From: Pectobacterium betavasculorum
GTDB taxonomy: Bacteria; Pseudomonadota; Gammaproteobacteria; Enterobacterales; Enterobacteriaceae
DNA: 64,000 nucleotides
Direction of reading: 5' to 3'
NCBI RefSeq assembly: GCF_000749845.1
Contig: NZ_JQHM01000012.1
Location: 21,547-85,546 of the forward strand
The stretch's first letter is position 1; every line of letters starts with the position of its first letter. A program made the position numbers and the translations under genes. This document shows, in pieces, positions 60,485 to 64,000 of this stretch. The notes under the pieces are model-generated. The model was not told the origin of the DNA, did not search any database, and saw nothing but the letters and a program-made list of their open reading frames with translations.

Positions 60485-61432
60485 ATGACGAAACCCGTGA
60501 TTGTGATCCACGGTGGCGCAGGTGCGCTGACCCGCTCGGCTATGAGTGCTGAAAAAGAACAACGTTATCTGGCAGCACTGTCCGAGATTGTTGCCAGCGG
60601 ACAACGCATTCTGGCTGAAAACGGCAGCGCGCTGGATGCCGTGACGGAAGCCGTCCGCCTGCTGGAAGAGTGCCCGTTGTTCAACGCCGGGCACGGTTCA
60701 GTGTTCACCCACGCGGAAACCCACGAACTGGACGCCAGCATCATGGACGGGCGTTCGCTGGATGCCGGTTCAGTCAGTTGCGTAAGCCACATCCGTAACC
60801 CGATTCTGGCAGCGCGTACCGTACTCGAAGCCAGCCAGCATGTGATGTTTACCGCCGATGGCGCAGAAGCGTTTGCCCAGTTGCATGGGCTGGAAAGGGT
60901 TGAGCCTTCGTTTTTCTCCACCGACGAGCGCCGCCAGCAGTTGCATAACGCGCAGGCGGGTTCAGGTCGCGTCATTCTCGATCATGACGGACAGAACGAT
61001 CCTATCGATCCCGACCGTAAGTTCGGCACCGTAGGCGCAGTCGCACTCGACAGCGCGGGGAATCTCGCCGCAGCAACGTCGACGGGAGGCATGACCAACA
61101 AACAGGCCGGACGCGTGGGCGATAGCCCAATCATCGGCGCAGGCTGCTATGCGAATAACCAGACGGTCGCGGTTTCCTGCACTGGAACCGGTGAAGTCTT
61201 TATGCGCACCGTCGCCGCTTATGATGTCTCTGCGCTGATGGAATATGCTGGGCTGACGCTACAACAGGCCAGCGACCGGGTAGTGATGGAAAAATTACTG
61301 CGGATGGACGGCAGCGGCGGGATGATTGCCGTCGATAAAGCCGGCAACATCGCCCTGCCGTTCAACAGTGAAGGGATGTACCGCGGCTATGGCTACGTGG
61401 GAGAAGAACCCGTCGCCGATATCTATCGTTAA
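60485..61432 (+). CDS. iaaA: Isoaspartyl peptidase / L-asparaginase (Ntn hydrolase)
   Basis: A 315-residue plant-type asparaginase that cleaves isoaspartyl dipeptides. Self-cleavage before T182 (RKFGTVGAVALD) frees the threonine nucleophile; VIHGGAGAL, FNAGHGSVFT and CTGTGEVFMR are family blocks. The ATG at 60485 (MTKPVIVIHGGAG) is chosen; the frame is open 12 codons further. In E. coli iaaA also sits beside gsiABCD peptide-transport genes. It ends the operon, before a perfect hairpin. Confidence 0.93.
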   Translation: MTKPVIVIHGGAGALTRSAMSAEKEQRYLAALSEIVASGQRILAENGSALDAVTEAVRLLEECPLFNAGHGSVFTHAETHELDASIMDGRSLDAGSVSCVSHIRNPILAARTVLEASQHVMFTADGAEAFAQLHGLERVEPSFFSTDERRQQLHNAQAGSGRVILDHDGQNDPIDPDRKFGTVGAVALDSAGNLAAATSTGGMTNKQAGRVGDSPIIGAGCYANNQTVAVSCTGTGEVFMRTVAAYDVSALMEYAGLTLQQASDRVVMEKLLRMDGSGGMIAVDKAGNIALPFNSEGMYRGYGYVGEEPVADIYR

Positions 61433-61466
61433 ATTCGTAGTGACCATCAGGATTAAAGACAGATTC

Positions 61467-61500
61467 GCACACAAATGGTGCTATCGCACCATTTGTGTGC
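61467..61500. repeat. Perfect 15-base hairpin between iaaA and the LysR gene
   Basis: GCACACAAATGGTGC at 61467-61481 and GCACCATTTGTGTGC at 61486-61500 are exact inverted repeats with TATC loop, 34 bases after the iaaA stop. There is no T-tract after it, so it is either a stable mRNA end or a protein-binding palindrome. Confidence 0.7.
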
Positions 61501-61641
61501 CTCGTGATAGTGCATAAATTGTCCTCATCGAGAGTGTATAAGCCAATAATCGTGGCCTTATAACCTGGCGTAATAATTGCAGACTTTTTGGTTATTACTC
61601 ATTCGACGTTCATCAGAAAACGTCAGCCGGAGCCTGCACTC

Positions 61642-62550
61642 ATGCGATTACGCCATATTGAAATCTTCCAGGCCATTGTTCAGGCAGGCACCATCAGCGG
61701 TGCAGCCCGTTTGCTCAACGTCTCACAACCCAACGTCAGCCGGGTACTTAACCATGCGGAACAACAGCTTGGTTTCTCCCTGTTTGAACGTCGCACACAG
61801 GGAATGATCGCGACCGAAGAAGGGCTGCGTCTGATCCCGAAAGTGCAGGAGCTTTTCAGCCATCTGCAAAGTATCAGTTCACTGACCGAACAAATCAAAA
61901 CCAGCAAAGCACACTCCGTACGGCTGGGCGCAGCACACGCGTTCGGACAGATGATCGTCGCGCCAACGCTGGTGGAATTTCATAAGCAGGCTGCCTCCGT
62001 TAACGTCGAACTGGTAACCGAACACTTCAGCACACTGTGTCAGAACATCCTGCAAAACCAGCTTGATTTCGCGCTGATCTTTGGGCAACAGGTGCCGTCC
62101 GAACTGCTGGCAGAACCGCTATTCCAGTCCACCATGGTTGCTCTGCTACCGAAGAATAGTCCGGTAAACGGCCCGGTATCGCTGGAATGGCTGTGCAACA
62201 ACAACCTGCTGATGATGCAACATCAGGACCCGCTCGGTCAGGTGGTCCACCGTGCGCTGCGCGACAAGGCGCTACAGCCAGCGGCCTCGCTCTACATCAA
62301 AACCTATTCGGTGATTGCCGACATGGTTCTGGCGGGCGGCGGCGCGGGTATCGTCGATCTCTTCACCGCCTGCCGCTATGCCGACCAGCTCAAAATCGTC
62401 CCTATCGACCAGCCACTGCCTTTTGAAGTCACGCTGATCAGCCGCCGCGACAACCCACAATCACAGGCGACGCTGCAACTGAAACAGATGATGAAAAACC
62501 GCTGTCGCGACATCGCCAGACAGCACGAGACTCTGCTTTACGCCGCCTGA
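61642..62550 (+). CDS. LysR-type transcriptional regulator
   Basis: A 302-residue regulator: N-terminal helix-turn-helix (GTISGAARLLNVSQPNVSRVL, about residues 16-36, shown as GTISGAARLL and NVSQPNVSRVL) and an effector-binding domain. The ATG at 61642 is preceded by GGAG at a spacing of 9; the frame is open to 61588. It lies at the end of the peptide cluster in the same direction, so it probably controls that cluster, although LysR regulators more often diverge from their targets. Inducer unknown. Confidence 0.88.
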   Translation: MRLRHIEIFQAIVQAGTISGAARLLNVSQPNVSRVLNHAEQQLGFSLFERRTQGMIATEEGLRLIPKVQELFSHLQSISSLTEQIKTSKAHSVRLGAAHAFGQMIVAPTLVEFHKQAASVNVELVTEHFSTLCQNILQNQLDFALIFGQQVPSELLAEPLFQSTMVALLPKNSPVNGPVSLEWLCNNNLLMMQHQDPLGQVVHRALRDKALQPAASLYIKTYSVIADMVLAGGGAGIVDLFTACRYADQLKIVPIDQPLPFEVTLISRRDNPQSQATLQLKQMMKNRCRDIARQHETLLYAA

Positions 62551-62648
62551 TTCGCGACAGACACCAAGCCACGGACGGTTTTTCCTATCCCCTGCGCAAT
62601 ACTCAACGCTATAATCCTTCCCATCATTTGCTTTACAGGTATGCACCA

Positions 62649-63512
62649 ATGATTCGCAGCATGACCGCTTACGCCCGCCGAGAGATCAAGGGCAACTGGG
62701 GAAGCGCAGCCTGGGAACTGCGTTCCGTTAACCAGCGCTATCTGGAAACCTATCTTCGTTTACCGGAACAATTCCGCAGCCTCGAACCCGTCGCCCGCGA
62801 ACGCATCCGCGCCCGTTTGACCCGCGGAAAAATCGAATGCAACCTGCGTTTTGAGCTCGACCCGAGTGCGCAAAGTGCGCTGATCCTGAACGAAAAACTG
62901 GCGAAACAGCTGGTTAACGCCGCCAACTGGGTCAAAATGCAGAGCGACGAAGGGGAAATCAACCCGGTTGATATTCTGCGCTGGCCTGGCGTGATGTCGG
63001 CAGAAGAGCAGGATCTGGACGCCATCAGCGCCGAACTGCTGAAAGCGCTGGAAGGTGCGTTGGATGACTTCATCGCCGCCCGTGAAAGCGAAGGCAATGC
63101 ACTGAAAGCGATGATCGAACAGCGTCTGGCGGGTGTCAGTGCCGAAGTTGTCAAAGTCCGCGCCCAGATGCCGAACATCCTGCTGTGGCAGCGCGAGCGC
63201 CTGCAAAACAAGCTGGAAGATGCACAGGTACAGCTGGAAAATAACCGTCTGGAACAGGAACTGGTGCTGATGGCGCAGCGCGTTGACGTCGCCGAAGAAC
63301 TCGACCGCCTCGACGCTCACGTCAAAGAAACCTACAAAATCCTGAAAAAAGAAGAAGCCGTCGGCCGCCGCCTCGACTTCATGATGCAGGAATTCAACCG
63401 CGAATCGAACACGCTGGCCTCGAAATCCATCAACGCCGACGTCACCGCTTCAGCCATTGAATTAAAAGTGCTGATCGAGCAAATGCGGGAACAGATTCAA
63501 AACATCGAATAA
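62649..63512 (+). CDS. yicC: YicC family endoribonuclease
   Basis: The 287-residue protein (ATG at 62649, MIRSMTAYARREIKG) matches E. coli YicC in start and length. It has a central coiled-coil region and the conserved C-terminus RRLDFMMQEFNRESNTLASKS. YicC is reported to promote RNA degradation as an endoribonuclease. In E. coli it directly diverges from rph; here the 10-kb peptide cluster separates them. Confidence 0.96.
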   Translation: MIRSMTAYARREIKGNWGSAAWELRSVNQRYLETYLRLPEQFRSLEPVARERIRARLTRGKIECNLRFELDPSAQSALILNEKLAKQLVNAANWVKMQSDEGEINPVDILRWPGVMSAEEQDLDAISAELLKALEGALDDFIAARESEGNALKAMIEQRLAGVSAEVVKVRAQMPNILLWQRERLQNKLEDAQVQLENNRLEQELVLMAQRVDVAEELDRLDAHVKETYKILKKEEAVGRRLDFMMQEFNRESNTLASKSINADVTASAIELKVLIEQMREQIQNIE

Positions 63513-63540
63513 TTCCCACCCAAGTCTATAAAATTCTACA

Positions 63541-63564
63541 ATGCCCTGTTTTTAAGGGCATTTT
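63541..63564 (+). terminator. Terminator of yicC
   Basis: ATGCCCT at 63541-63547 and AGGGCAT at 63555-63561 form a 7-base stem with a T-rich loop and a short TTT tail, 28 bases after the yicC stop. Confidence 0.75.
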
Positions 63565-63618
63565 ACTAAAACCATCGTCTACCGAGTTCACTCAAAAACC
63601 ATCAAGAACCACTGCCAA

Positions 63619-63689
63619 GTGGGGGGTATATTGGGGGGAACTTCCCTTTACAAGAAAAAATTCCCAGTCTATAACCATATACCCCCCAC
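63619..63689. repeat. 13-base inverted repeat before the integrase
   Basis: GTGGGGGGTATAT at 63619-63631 and ATATACCCCCCAC at 63677-63689 are exact inverted repeats 45 bases apart, and a second G-run (TTGGGGGG) follows the left arm. They lie between the yicC terminator and the integrase start, where integrase arm sites or an attachment site would be expected. Function is inferred. Confidence 0.55.
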
Positions 63690-63746
63690 CCAAAGATGTC
63701 GTTCCTTACGCCATAAGGGTTGTCGCACTTTTGCAGGAAAAATGAG

Positions 63747-63874
63747 ATGGGTTCACTAACCGTTAAGACCGTTCAGGCAGTCCTGAAAGCAGGACAAACC
63801 GGGAAATATGGTGATGGTCATGGCTTATATCTGAAAGTTCCGCCCAAAGGAGAGCCCTACTGGATGCTGAGATA
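63747..63874 (+). pseudogene. P4-type tyrosine recombinase (integrase), cut after about 42 codons by an insertion sequence
   Basis: The frame from ATG 63747 encodes MGSLTVKTVQAVLKAG followed by GDGHGLYLKVPP and YWMLR, the N-terminal arm-DNA-binding domain of P4-like integrases (DUF4102 type), which normally continues with a Tyr and a KRREM-like block in a protein of about 400 residues. After AGA, the next two bases join the first G of the IS to make TAG, ending the frame at 63875. The remainder of the gene, if retained, lies beyond the IS outside the window. It marks the edge of an integrated element beside yicC. Confidence 0.85.
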
Positions 63875-64000
63875 GGCTTTGTTGAATAAATCGAACTTTT
63901 GCCAAACGGCAGGATCAGATCACGCATCATCCTGATAATACAGGCAGTGCCGTGGCAAAGCAGAAGTACAAAATCACCAACTGGAAGACCTACAATAAAG
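63875..64000 (+). mobile_element. IS903-like insertion sequence (IS5 family), left end
   Basis: The element begins at 63875 with GGCTTTGTTGAATAAATC, identical to the 18-base terminal repeat I recall for IS903. The 9 bases before it (GCTGAGATA, 63866-63874) are the expected target duplication; the partner copy would lie outside. The transposase starts at 63952 and runs off the window. Confidence 0.9.
63952..64000 (+). CDS. IS903-like transposase, N-terminal fragment (cut by window edge)
   Basis: The frame from GTG 63952 reads MAKQKYKITNWKTYNK, very close to the start of the IS903 transposase. The DDE catalytic core lies outside the window. It follows the terminal repeat by about 60 bases, the usual IS903 layout. 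Confidence 0.85.
   Translation, partial: MAKQKYKITNWKTYNK

Noticed and set aside
46658..63880. Shared 14-mer TGCTGAGATAGGCT in the rpmB leader and at the integrase/IS junction
   Set aside because: A 14-base match in a 64-kb window is expected by chance, and the second occurrence is half integrase and half IS sequence, so no common origin is implied.

Overview
The window is chromosomal DNA of an enterobacterium. Protein similarity and gene order recalled from memory best fit the soft-rot genus Pectobacterium; no alignment was run, so the genus is an inference. Most of it is a conserved core backbone in Escherichia-like gene order, interrupted by accessory inserts. All coordinates, motifs and palindromes were read directly from the sequence.

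Left part (1-18.7 kb). The arginine genes argB (cut by the window edge) and argC diverge from argE around two tandem ARG boxes. Between argE and ppc, which are neighbours in E. coli, sits a small sugar-acid module: a GntR/UTRA regulator, a mannonate-dehydratase-like enolase-superfamily enzyme and a PTS EIIBC permease. After ppc come an IphP-type phosphatase, udp with its divergent dienelactone hydrolase and a twin CRP-site promoter, a methyl-accepting chemotaxis protein with a sigma-28 promoter, and the metE/metR/yigM cluster.

Middle (18.8-28 kb). pagP is followed by the yibN-secB-gpsA-cysE group, which here lacks grxC and is invaded by two copies of an intergenic repeat. Then come envC-yibQ, with gpmI absent from the usual position between yibN and envC, and kbl-tdh.

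LPS locus (28-43.7 kb). hldD-waaF-waaC-waaL is followed by an excellent JUMPstart/ops element that should place a second unit (waaQ, waaG, waaP, waaB-like, two GT8 enzymes, two AT-rich GT2-like enzymes) under RfaH antitermination. waaA-coaD and a convergent GT4 glycosyltransferase follow. The four genes before waaA are AT-rich tandem duplicate pairs and look like the variable outer-core part.

Housekeeping block (43.8-51.9 kb). mutM, an inserted unrecognised 457-residue protein, rpmG-rpmB with a structured leader, radC, coaBC-dut-slmA, pyrE-rph with the pyrE attenuator, and two different MITE-like elements around pyrE.

Right part (52-64 kb). Between rph and yicC, which adjoin in E. coli, lies a 10-kb cluster for capture and breakdown of unusual peptides: a dipeptide epimerase, a complete peptide ABC transporter, a DmpA/P1 peptidase, an M55 D-aminopeptidase, an isoaspartyl peptidase and a LysR regulator. 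After yicC a new integrated element begins: the start of a P4-type integrase, cut after 42 codons by an IS903-like insertion sequence whose transposase runs off the window.

The most interesting items are the unusual-peptide cluster, the paired AT-rich glycosyltransferases behind the ops element, the interrupted integrase at the yicC junction, the rpmB leader hairpin, and the repeat-derived C-terminus of GpsA.
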